Positions 23,004 to 29,691 of a stretch of DNA of 29,691 nt are shown here, one piece after another; position 1 is the stretch's first letter, and every line of letters begins with the position of its first letter. Under the pieces are notes generated by a model, which had not been told where the DNA came from, did not search any database, and saw nothing but the letters and a program-made list of their open reading frames with translations. The position numbers and the translations under genes are program-made. The DNA is from Bdellovibrionales bacterium (lineage in GTDB: Bacteria > Bdellovibrionota > UBA1018 > CAIMNF01): contig CANGWP010000006.1 of NCBI GenBank assembly GCA_947457605.1, positions 1 through 29,691 of the forward strand. Direction: 5' to 3'.

Positions 23004-23405
23004 ATGTTAGAAAAAGAAATCCATCACATTGGTAAGAGAAAAACAGCTGTTGCTCGTGTTTACCTTCGCCCTCGCAAGGGTGAGGTTGGAAACGTGAGTG
23101 TTAACGGACGATCCTTGGAAGAATACTTCCCTCGTCCAGCGCTTCAGAAGATTGCGATGCAGTCCATGGACCTTACGAACAATAACGGGCAGTTTGATGT
23201 TTACATCAATGTTGCAGGCGGAGGAATTTCCGCTCAAGCCACCGCAATCCGTCACGGGATCGCACGTGTTTTGAATGAGATGGATGTAGCCCTTCGTCCA
23301 AGCCTGAAAAAGGCAGGCTTCCTCACTCGCGATGCGCGTGAAGTAGAGCGTAAGAAGTACGGCTTGGCCGGTGCTCGCCGCCGTTATCAATTCTCCAAGC
23401 GTTAA
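23004..23405 (+). CDS. rpsI: 30S ribosomal protein S9
   Basis: A 133-residue S9 of typical length. It has GKRKTAVARVYLRPRKG near the N-terminus, the middle VAGGGISAQATAIRHGIARVL and the basic end KKYGLAGARRRYQFSKR, whose SKR tail contacts the P-site tRNA in known ribosomes. AAGGAAG lies about five bases before the ATG. It is the second gene of the rplM-rpsI operon, closed by a strong hairpin terminator 25 bases after the stop. Confidence 0.98.
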   Translation: MLEKEIHHIGKRKTAVARVYLRPRKGEVGNVSVNGRSLEEYFPRPALQKIAMQSMDLTNNNGQFDVYINVAGGGISAQATAIRHGIARVLNEMDVALRPSLKKAGFLTRDAREVERKKYGLAGARRRYQFSKR

Positions 23406-23429
23406 TCTGGAGACAAGTCAAATTTGTGT

Positions 23430-23468
23430 CGGTCCGAATCCCTTCTGGGGATTCGGACCGTTTTATTT
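23430..23468 (+). terminator. Rho-independent terminator of rplM-rpsI
   Basis: A perfect 13-base stem (23430-23442 with 23448-23460) around a TTCTG loop is followed by TTTTATTT. GC-rich stem plus T-run directly after rpsI makes this a confident intrinsic terminator. Confidence 0.93.
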
Positions 23469-23502
23469 GGTGAATTCAGGTTTCTATCCTTAAATTTCGT
23501 GC

Positions 23503-23508
23503 CATAAT
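23503..23508 (+). promoter_or_regulatory. Possible -10 box for the prolyl isomerase gene
   Basis: CATAAT matches TATAAT at 5 of 6 positions, about 35 bases before the ATG at 23544. The region 16 bases upstream (TTTCTA, 23481-23486) is a poor -35 box. A new promoter is expected here because a strong terminator lies just upstream. Confidence 0.35.
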
Positions 23509-23543
23509 TTTTCCTAAGAGACAGAAAAGACAAGGAAAAAACT

Positions 23544-24332
23544 ATGAAGCAGACACAAATGGTTCTTTTGGTGGTTTTGGGCTTGGGATTTGGACTTGAG
23601 ACCTTCGCGGGCAACCTTGCGACAGTAAATGGCAAAGTCATCACCGATGCCGATTTTCAAAGTGTGATTTCCAACCTTCCTCTTCAACAAAGGGAGTTAG
23701 CGAAAAAAGACCAGAATGTGCGAAAGAAGATCATTTCAGATTTGATTGATCAGGAGCTTATGGTCCAGGCCGCAACCTCAGAAAAGGTCGAATCCACCAA
23801 GGAATTTCAAGACGCATTGAATGTAATGCGCAAACAAGCTTTGGTGAATGCTGTGGTGGCAAGAAAGCTTGCTTCAAAGGTAAATCCACAGGCGGTTAAA
23901 GATTTTTATACAAAGCGGAAGACAAGTTACTCCACTGACCAGATTCATGCGCAGCACATCCTGTTGGCTACCGAGAAAGAGGCTGAAAGTGTTTTGGAGG
24001 AAGTGAAGAGACCCGGGGTCGATTTCCAGAAAGTTGCCGAGACTCGCTCCAAGGATCCCACCGCAAAAAACACCCGTGGCGATGTGGGTTTTTTTTCTCG
24101 AAACATGTTTGATCAGGCGTTTACGGAGGCAGCATTCAAGACTCCGGTTGGTGAGATCACTGGGCCCGTTAAAACCGCTTTTGGTTTTCACGTGATCAAA
24201 GTGGTGGATCGAAAAGTTGGCAAGGTTCAGGATTTTGCTGAGGTGGAGCAAGAAGTGAGAGCGGATTTTCAGAAAGAGCTTCTTCGCAGTTTTGTGCTCG
24301 ACCTGAGAAAGAAAGCCAAAATTACCGAGTGA
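23544..24332 (+). CDS. Secreted parvulin-type peptidyl-prolyl isomerase (SurA/PrsA/PpiC-like)
   Basis: The 262-residue protein has a signal peptide (cleavage likely after TFA, residue 22), an N-terminal SurA-type helical segment (24-115, starting ATVNGKVITDADFQ), one rotamase domain (about 132-224, with QIHAQHILLA, GDVGFFSRNMFDQAF and FGFHVIKV) and a C-terminal helix. It should act in the periplasm as a chaperone and prolyl isomerase for outer-membrane or secreted proteins. E. coli SurA has two parvulin domains; this one has a single domain, like PrsA or the small PpiC proteins. No lipobox is present. AAGGA sits about eight bases before the ATG. The gene is flanked by terminator-like hairpins on both sides and appears monocistronic. 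Confidence 0.92.
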   Translation: MKQTQMVLLVVLGLGFGLETFAGNLATVNGKVITDADFQSVISNLPLQQRELAKKDQNVRKKIISDLIDQELMVQAATSEKVESTKEFQDALNVMRKQALVNAVVARKLASKVNPQAVKDFYTKRKTSYSTDQIHAQHILLATEKEAESVLEEVKRPGVDFQKVAETRSKDPTAKNTRGDVGFFSRNMFDQAFTEAAFKTPVGEITGPVKTAFGFHVIKVVDRKVGKVQDFAEVEQEVRADFQKELLRSFVLDLRKKAKITE

Positions 24333-24342
24333 TTCAGAACCG

Positions 24343-24384
24343 GCCCGGGGTAAAGGATTTCAATCCTGAACTCCGGGCTATTTT
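24343..24384 (+). terminator. Terminator-like hairpin touching the next start codon
   Basis: GCCCGGGGT (24343-24351) pairs with ACTCCGGGC (24370-24378) through nine pairs including one wobble. An inner repeat AGGATT/AATCCT extends the stem. TATTTT follows and runs directly into the ATG at 24385. It is probably the terminator of the prolyl isomerase gene; it also occupies the whole leader of the next gene. Confidence 0.7.
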
Positions 24385-25215
24385 ATGAGAAACGATCGAT
24401 TTCTAGCCACATACCTCCTCTTTCTTCTTCTGTTCTTCTCTTCGATGGCTTTTCGTTTTGAGTCGGAGATATTCAATCCATCTCCACAGGCAGGTGCGAG
24501 CCCTTCGGTGTTCATGCTCTTGCTTCTTGCGGCACTGTTTCTTGTGTTTAGTCTTCGCAGCGTATTCAAGGCACGCGCCGTCTTCATGATCTTTGTTTCG
24601 TTATTGGTGACGATGGCGCTTTTTATGGGGGTATTGCGATTTGAGGATAAGGCAATTGAAAAAGCCTGGCTGAAGAATAGCTCAACCAGGGATTTTTCGA
24701 GGCTTGCCGGACACTGTGCTCCGAGGGTTGGTAGAACCATGGTTCGGCTTTTGGATCGAATCTTTAAGGGAAAAAATGAACGCGAGGACCGAGAGTTGAG
24801 AATTGATTCCGAGTGCAGGCTACGCCATTTCCGGTATCTGGCCAATCATGGAGTGAAACTCTGCTCCAGCAATGAAAATGGCTCGAAATGCAATCTAAGG
24901 TGGGTCGGCATTTTCGGCCAAGCTGGAAAGTGGGATTACTCCACGCGAGCCTATTTCTTCGAGAGGAGCTTGGACTCCTGGCAAAAAGATCTCGATACAG
25001 AGGCACTGGTTTCCTTTGTCATCAAGGATCAGGAGCTGGCAACCATGGCTTCCGTGGATGCCGGCAATGACGAGTATTTGAGTCTGAGCAGAACCATTTT
25101 CGACAAAGTGGGTGAGGTTGTACGCGATCAGAACAGCAAGTCAAAACCCGAGCCTTACTACTTCAAGTTCAGAGATGCTCAATCCGAGTACTTGTCCCGC
25201 TTTAAAGAAAGGTGA
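24385..25215 (+). CDS. Unrecognised membrane protein
   Basis: I do not recognise this 276-residue protein. Three hydrophobic segments lie at about 7-23, 41-57 and 66-83. A soluble C-terminal region of about 190 residues follows, with four cysteines (111, 144, 160, 169), a basic stretch near 113-137 and many charged residues. With three membrane segments the two ends lie on opposite sides, but which side the soluble part faces is unclear. There is no Shine-Dalgarno sequence because a terminator-like hairpin and T-run fill the region before the ATG. The hydrophobic first segment and long open frame still support it as a gene. It ends 8 bases before the stop of the convergent response-regulator gene. 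Confidence 0.7.
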   Translation: MRNDRFLATYLLFLLLFFSSMAFRFESEIFNPSPQAGASPSVFMLLLLAALFLVFSLRSVFKARAVFMIFVSLLVTMALFMGVLRFEDKAIEKAWLKNSSTRDFSRLAGHCAPRVGRTMVRLLDRIFKGKNEREDRELRIDSECRLRHFRYLANHGVKLCSSNENGSKCNLRWVGIFGQAGKWDYSTRAYFFERSLDSWQKDLDTEALVSFVIKDQELATMASVDAGNDEYLSLSRTIFDKVGEVVRDQNSKSKPEPYYFKFRDAQSEYLSRFKER

Positions 25216-25223
25216 TCTCCTCT

Positions 25224-26669
25224 TCAGGTGTAGTCTCTAGCGCTGATCCCGTATTTTTCGAGTTTTCGGAGCAGTGTTTTCTTGGGGATGTTGGCGTGAA
25301 GGGCTGTCTGGTTTATCTTTCCACGGAACGCTTTCAAAGCATTGATCAGGAACTGTTTTTCAAACTCCTCCTTGCTGGCCTGAAAATCGAACTTCTGGAT
25401 GCTCATTCTGAAGCTCATGGCTTCACCTTCCATGGGTACGGAGCCTTCTTCAAGCATGACCTCGGCGGCCGCGCCCTCTCCCGAAACAGGCAGTGGTGAC
25501 GGAATGCCCTTTATCCTCTCAGGAAGAGATTCCAGACTGATCATTGATCCGGACTCAAGAACAAATGCGTGTTCAAGTACATTTTCAAGTTCTCTGATGT
25601 TTCCGGGCCAACGATGGGCCTTTAGTGCTGTCAAGGTATCCTCATTCAAACCTTTGATTTGTTTTTTGTAGCGAAGATTGAACTTATCAATGAAGTATCG
25701 TGCAAGAGATTCGATGTCGTTTTTTCGGTCGCGCAGAGGAGGCAGCTTGATCGGAAGAACATTCAATCGATAGAAGAGGTCCTCTCGAAAGGCACCTTCC
25801 TTTACCATGGACTCAAGGTCCCGGTTCGTGGCAGCTACGATTCGAACATTCATTTCTATTTCACGGTTTGAACCAACGGGGGTGAATTTCTTTTCCTGAA
25901 GTACGCGAAGAAGCTTCACCTGCATGGAGGGAGGGATTTCACCAATTTCATCGAGAAAGAGGGTGCCTCCTTCGGCATATTGAAATTTTCCGATCTTCCT
26001 TGAATCTGCACCGGTAAAAGCCCCCTTTTCATGGCCGAAAAATTCACTTTCCATGAGTGTCTCCGGAATCGCAGAACAGTTCACGGCCACAAAACGATTT
26101 TCCTTTCGTGGTCCATTGTAATGCAGGGATTGGGCTACCAGTTCCTTTCCTGTTCCGCTTTCTCCCCGGATCAGAACCGCAGTGTCCACGCGTGCAAGTC
26201 GGTCGATTACGCTGAAGATTTTCTTCATTTCATTGCTTTCGCCGACAAACTCATTTCCACTCGGTAGGTTGAAGACGGGTGCCGAGTAGGACAGAGTTTT
26301 GACCATGTTTTGGCTTCGAAATGCCTGATCGATCATGTAAACAAGGTTGTCTGATCGGACAGGTTTTTCCAGATAGTTGAAGGCACCCAGACGCGTGGAT
26401 TCAATGGCATCCCGAATGTTTGAAAAAGCCGTAAGAATGATCACCATGATGGAAGGATCGTGTTCCTTGATCTCCTTCAGGGCGTCGATGCCGCTCATTT
26501 TTGGCATGTTCACGTCCATGAGAACCAGATCATATTGACCTGCCTTTACTCGATTTACTGCCTCCTCACCGTCCTGGGCTTGATCGACCTGGTACTGCCC
26601 TTCGGCGAGAGCCGAGGTTACCGTCATTCTCAAATCCGCATCATCGTCCACTACCAAAATATTACGCAT
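25224..26669 (-). CDS. Sigma-54-dependent response regulator (NtrC family), full length
   Basis: A 481-residue regulator with all three NtrC-family parts. The receiver domain (1-118) has acidic DDD at 8-10, phospho-acceptor D52, T80 and K102. The AAA+ domain (about 140-375) has GESGTGKE at 169-176, the canonical GAFTGA at 216-221, GGTLFLDE at 234-241 and WPGNIRELEN at 354-363. A Fis-type helix-turn-helix lies at about 436-475 (QTALHANIPKKTLLRKLEKYG). When phosphorylated it should activate RpoN promoters. Its start overlaps the end of the sensor kinase gene by 8 bases, making the pair a two-component operon. Unlike the pilR-like gene at 2521, nothing is missing. The target genes cannot be read from this sequence. 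Confidence 0.95.
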   Translation of the reverse strand: MRNILVVDDDADLRMTVTSALAEGQYQVDQAQDGEEAVNRVKAGQYDLVLMDVNMPKMSGIDALKEIKEHDPSIMVIILTAFSNIRDAIESTRLGAFNYLEKPVRSDNLVYMIDQAFRSQNMVKTLSYSAPVFNLPSGNEFVGESNEMKKIFSVIDRLARVDTAVLIRGESGTGKELVAQSLHYNGPRKENRFVAVNCSAIPETLMESEFFGHEKGAFTGADSRKIGKFQYAEGGTLFLDEIGEIPPSMQVKLLRVLQEKKFTPVGSNREIEMNVRIVAATNRDLESMVKEGAFREDLFYRLNVLPIKLPPLRDRKNDIESLARYFIDKFNLRYKKQIKGLNEDTLTALKAHRWPGNIRELENVLEHAFVLESGSMISLESLPERIKGIPSPLPVSGEGAAAEVMLEEGSVPMEGEAMSFRMSIQKFDFQASKEEFEKQFLINALKAFRGKINQTALHANIPKKTLLRKLEKYGISARDYT

Positions 26670-28680
26670 ACAGATTCTCCTTCTTACCGACAGGCTTGGT
26701 TACAGGCTTTTGGAAACGCAGTCCGGGCTGGTTCACTTCCTGGTCTTTCAGGTTCACGGGCAAGCTGATCGTGAATGTAGTGCCATGCCCCTCAGTGCTG
26801 TAGACTTCGATCGAACCCTGATGCGCCTCGATGAAATATCTGGAAAGATAAAGACCGAGGCCCGTGCCCTTCACGCGATAGGTATTGTCATTTTTGACCC
26901 TGTAGAAGCGGCTAAAAAGATTTGGCATCTCAGACTCGGGAATTCCCACGCCTTGGTCTTGAATTGTGATGGTAACCCGGTCTCCGGATTCCCTCGTGCT
27001 GATTCGCACTGTGGTGTTTTCAGGAGAGTATTTGATTGCATTGTCGATGAGATTGCTCAGGACCTTGGAAATCAATTCAGCGTCAATCCGGATTGGAAAA
27101 AGCGGCTCAAAGTCGGTCTCGATTGAAATTTTCTTTGATCCGGCATTGAAACGGTGTTTTGAAATCACAGCCTCAAGGAGCGGATTGACGTCCTTTGATT
27201 GGAGTGAAACCCGAAGGCCCTGGCTGTCCAACTTGGTCAGCTCCAGCAGTGATCCGATAAAATTGTTGAGTTCGTGATTTGCGCTCAGCATGTGCTCAAT
27301 GAGATCGCTGTCTTCGGATCGCAGATGATTTCCAAGTGAGCGCCTGAGTTGTTCGGTCAGTCCCTGGATTCGGGCAACCGGAGTCTTTAGATCGTGGGTC
27401 ACCAGTTGAATGAAGTTTGTCTTCAGTTCTTCGACCTCATGGAGGACTTGATTCTCTTTCTCAAGCGCAAACCGCTTGCGGTGCTCCGAGTAAAGTCTAA
27501 GAGGGATCATGAGATAAAAACTGAGAGTCAGGGATAGAAATGGCGCTCCAAGAGGGAGCCAGTGATTTCCAAAAAAAGGAATCGGCTGAAAGAGGAGCAG
27601 AGCGATGAGTGCAATTCCGGCAAGCAGTACCAGTGTCAGGCCAATGAGCCTGCTTGGGCGAATTCGAAAGGAGGCGATTACAACCACCAACGAAAGAAGA
27701 AAACAAAGCACCGTGAGAATGCCAGCCGGGATTTCCCTCAATCCTTGTTGATTCAAAATGGAGTCTAGAATGTTCGCTTGGATCAGGATCTTGGGAACCG
27801 GAGTAGAATCTTGGAACGAGTTGATCAGCGTAAAGTCGGACGGAGTCTCTCTTTGGAAGGTCCCAACCAAAACGATCTTGTCCTTCAATGTCCCATCCGG
27901 AATTTTTCCTTCTACCAAATCGGAGAATGAGTAACGCGGGTATGCGAAGTTTTCATACTCCGGATCGTAGATTCGGCCTTCCTTCTGGTGAAGGCGGAAC
28001 AGAAAATACTGGGCATCCGCCTCGCTTGATTTGTAGGTTCCGGGGGGATTCAGAATCGTTTCGTTGGAGTAGATGCGGTTTGCCAGCGACATTTCGAAGG
28101 CCATTTTTTCATAGAGAGAAACGAGGGCCCTCCGGGTGACTTTGTCGCGTCCAAAAGTTGCCCCATCCTTGTGAATGATGGCAACAGACTGGGGGATCTG
28201 GTTCAGTGGGTAGGGTGCGCTCACTTCGCCGCCCATGTCATAGGGAATGCCCAGCATGAATGGGATTCCCTGGGCGTTGAGACGAACAGTAGAGCGGTAG
28301 AAATCCTGAACAGATTCAGACTTGAATCCGGGGTCATCCAATTGCTGAACCTTGTTGAAGTCCATCACGTACCCAACGGCTCGAACTTCCTGTCTTTCGA
28401 GCTCCTCTACGGCTCTTTGATGGTACTTCAGGGGCAGCGGGGATACTTCACTCAGTTGATTCAGAGTTTGGTCATCAATCGTGATGATCGCAATTCGCTC
28501 ATCAATGGTTTTCTTGGCTGACCAGTTTTGCCTAATGTCAAAAAGGGGGGCTTCTATAAAACCCAAAGGAAAAGCCATCACGGAGACAGAGATCACGGCT
28601 GCGAGGAGCAAATGCAAAAGCGTCTCTTGAAGAGAGGTGGGGAGCTTGGGGAGTCGAAAGGCACCTGTCAGTTTACGCAT
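26662..28680 (-). CDS. CHASE2-domain sensor histidine kinase
   Basis: A 672-residue membrane kinase. One N-terminal membrane segment (18-40) is followed by a CHASE2 extracytoplasmic sensor domain (about 40-315, with FDIRQNW, IAIITIDDQTL and DKIVLVGTF), three closely spaced membrane helices (about 319-338, 343-364, 375-394), a short coiled coil, a HisKA domain with H429 in VTHDLKTP, and a HATPase domain with N547 in NLIDNAIKYSP, DQGVGI (575-580) and GTGLGLYL (605-612). CHASE2 ligands are unknown. I place the start at ATG 28680; a TTG two codons upstream is less likely. No strong ribosome site is seen. It is cotranscribed with the sigma-54 response regulator, its obvious partner. Confidence 0.95.
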   Translation of the reverse strand: MRKLTGAFRLPKLPTSLQETLLHLLLAAVISVSVMAFPLGFIEAPLFDIRQNWSAKKTIDERIAIITIDDQTLNQLSEVSPLPLKYHQRAVEELERQEVRAVGYVMDFNKVQQLDDPGFKSESVQDFYRSTVRLNAQGIPFMLGIPYDMGGEVSAPYPLNQIPQSVAIIHKDGATFGRDKVTRRALVSLYEKMAFEMSLANRIYSNETILNPPGTYKSSEADAQYFLFRLHQKEGRIYDPEYENFAYPRYSFSDLVEGKIPDGTLKDKIVLVGTFQRETPSDFTLINSFQDSTPVPKILIQANILDSILNQQGLREIPAGILTVLCFLLSLVVVIASFRIRPSRLIGLTLVLLAGIALIALLLFQPIPFFGNHWLPLGAPFLSLTLSFYLMIPLRLYSEHRKRFALEKENQVLHEVEELKTNFIQLVTHDLKTPVARIQGLTEQLRRSLGNHLRSEDSDLIEHMLSANHELNNFIGSLLELTKLDSQGLRVSLQSKDVNPLLEAVISKHRFNAGSKKISIETDFEPLFPIRIDAELISKVLSNLIDNAIKYSPENTTVRISTRESGDRVTITIQDQGVGIPESEMPNLFSRFYRVKNDNTYRVKGTGLGLYLSRYFIEAHQGSIEVYSTEGHGTTFTISLPVNLKDQEVNQPGLRFQKPVTKPVGKKENLYA

Positions 28681-28701
28681 AAACAACCCGAAGGTTGACG
28701 C

Positions 28702-28730
28702 ATGGTATCATAATGACACCAGTTTGTAAA
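28702..28730 (-). promoter_or_regulatory. Putative sigma-70 promoter of the kinase-regulator operon
   Basis: Read on the - strand, TTTACA (28730-28725, 5 of 6) and TACCAT (28707-28702, 4 of 6) are 17 bases apart. The predicted start is near 28695, giving a leader of about 15 bases before the kinase ATG at 28680. Confidence 0.5.
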
Positions 28731-28756
28731 GTAAAACCGAGTGAGCACCGGTGAGT

Positions 28757-29691
28757 CTAGTGGGTTACTTCTTTCAGCAGAGGAATGCCCATGTGATTGA
28801 AATAAACTTTTTTGATTGAATCTTGAATGACGAACGCTGCTCTTTCCCGAAAGAGGGGGCTCGCAACGGCGTCCTGGATGGCGAGTTGCTTTTGGGCCTC
28901 AAGAAACTTTCGGGAAGCGAGCGCCTTGGTTTTCGCACTCATACCCTCAAAGATTCGCTTCTCAAATGGGGCGCTCGAATAGTTCATTCGGTTATAAGCC
29001 GCTTCCCGGCTGTAGGGCAGAAGAAAGTCCTGCGGGGAGAGAACCTTTGCGGTCCAAGTAATCAGCGTCGCATCGTAGTCTCCAAGATTCATATAGGTGG
29101 TGTAATCCTTTGACTGATAGGCCGCAAGGTCTACGGTCAGACCAAGATTTTTCTGGATCTCATTTTGAAGATTTCGTCCCACTGAGAAAAACGGCTCACC
29201 AAGGTTCGTAAGGACCCGGATTTTCAGTTTGGAAGTCCGGAGGATTCCCGATTTTTTTATGTGTTCTCTTGATTTTCTCAGATTGAATTCCAATGAGGTG
29301 TTCCCGCTTGATCCCGGAAGCGGTGGTGGAATGAAGGTTTTTACCGGAATCAGTTGGGATGCATCCGCCGGCAAAAGGGAATGGGCCGGGATGGCCTTGA
29401 GAAAGCCAAGCCGGAATTCCCGGTTTTTCATGGGAAATTTTGTAGTGTTCAGTGCGAGAAGATGACCGCGAAGGATGTCCAGATTCTCGATCCTCGCATG
29501 AGGAAGGGTCTTTCGAAGAAAATCCGGAGGAAATCCCCAGATGAATTCAAAGTAACCGGTCTTGAACTTTTGAACCATCTCATTTCGATCCGCGCCAATT
29601 CGGAAATCAATCGAATCAATATCGCTTTTGATGGCGGGGTAATTCGGATTCCTTTTCAACACCACGGATTTTCCAGCCTCATAGCTTTCCA
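28757..29691 (-). CDS. ABC transporter substrate-binding protein (SBP_bac_5, Dpp/Opp type), 5' end missing
   Basis: The frame is open from the window edge to a TAG at 28759-28757, giving about 310 residues of the C-terminal part. The first visible residues read ESYEAGKSVVLKRNPNYP, matching the family pattern G.Y....g..i.l.rNP.Y. found mid-protein in oligopeptide-binding proteins. Further family-like segments are DFRIGADRNEMVQKFKTGYF, LALNTTKFPMKNREFRLGFL then KAI, and LGDYDATLITWTAKVLSPQD then FLLPY. A GTG at 29665 is only an internal codon. The N-terminal signal and ligand-binding start lie outside the window. It should bind a peptide or similar solute in the periplasm for an ABC importer; no other importer gene is visible here. 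It ends 77 bases from the kinase start, in the same direction. Confidence 0.85.
   Translation of the reverse strand, partial: ESYEAGKSVVLKRNPNYPAIKSDIDSIDFRIGADRNEMVQKFKTGYFEFIWGFPPDFLRKTLPHARIENLDILRGHLLALNTTKFPMKNREFRLGFLKAIPAHSLLPADASQLIPVKTFIPPPLPGSSGNTSLEFNLRKSREHIKKSGILRTSKLKIRVLTNLGEPFFSVGRNLQNEIQKNLGLTVDLAAYQSKDYTTYMNLGDYDATLITWTAKVLSPQDFLLPYSREAAYNRMNYSSAPFEKRIFEGMSAKTKALASRKFLEAQKQLAIQDAVASPLFRERAAFVIQDSIKKVYFNHMGIPLLKEVTH

Noticed and set aside
24378..24845. A 155-residue - strand frame opposite the unrecognised membrane protein
   Set aside because: The + strand frame is longer and has clear hydrophobic segments; the antisense frame is basic and Ser/Arg-rich, as shadows often are.
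28741..28756. CACCGGTG palindrome after the substrate-binding protein gene as a terminator
   Set aside because: The stem is only four pairs per arm with no loop, and the T-rich stretch lies apart from it; too weak to call.
29663..29665. GTG as the start of the substrate-binding protein
   Set aside because: The frame stays open to the window edge and the upstream residues fit the family, so this is an internal codon of a truncated gene.
1..29691. Mobile elements, CRISPR arrays, tRNA or rRNA genes
   Set aside because: No transposase-like sequence, no spaced direct repeats, no tRNA cloverleaf and no rRNA signature were found in the short gaps between genes.

Overview
The window looks like the chromosome of a Gram-negative, delta-proteobacteria-like organism. 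Bdellovibrionota or a relative of Myxococcota fits best; this is inference from gene order and pilin type, not a phylogeny. It is densely coded, mostly on the + strand, with many ATGA/GTGA/TGATG stop-start overlaps. No non-coding stretch exceeds 300 bases. I see no tRNA, rRNA, CRISPR array, insertion sequence or phage gene.

Region 1 (1-11873) is a nearly complete type IVa pilus cluster in the order known from Myxococcus xanthus: pilB (3' end only), pilT, pilC, a pilR-like sigma-54 activator, pilA, pilG-pilH-pilI (a membrane protein plus ABC transporter), pilD, an unnamed anchored protein with a GspH/FimT-like outer part, then pilM-N-O-P-Q. It departs from that model in three ways. No pilS histidine kinase is present. 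The pilR-like protein is an AAA+ domain alone, without receiver and with its DNA-binding domain cut short. pilA is inverted and transcribed divergently from pilG. The genes supply the extension and retraction motors (PilB, PilT), the inner-membrane platform (PilC, PilM-N-O-P), the outer-membrane secretin (PilQ), the fibre subunit (PilA) and its maturation enzyme (PilD).

Region 2 (11870-22436) continues with little or no gap. A TPR protein is followed by elongation factor P, the two acetyl-CoA carboxylase subunits AccB and AccC, a second TPR protein, a 1367-residue AsmA/TamB-like protein and an Omp85 outer-membrane protein with about six POTRA domains. The last two overlap by 4 bases and probably form an envelope pair of the TamB-TamA type. 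Region 3 (22437-23468) is the rplM-rpsI ribosomal operon, with its own likely promoter and a strong terminator.

Region 4 (23470-29691) holds a secreted parvulin-type prolyl isomerase, then a hairpin that looks like a terminator and runs straight into the start of an unrecognised membrane protein. On the - strand lie a CHASE2 sensor kinase and a full-length sigma-54 response regulator, overlapping by 8 bases, and the C-terminal part of a peptide/oligopeptide-type ABC substrate-binding protein cut by the window end.

The points most worth a second look are the stripped-down sigma-54 activator with a sigma-54-like element in front of it, the rearranged pil cluster, the anchored GspH-like protein, the six-POTRA TamA/TamB pair, the near-leaderless promoter layout at pilM and rplM, and the terminator that abuts a start codon.
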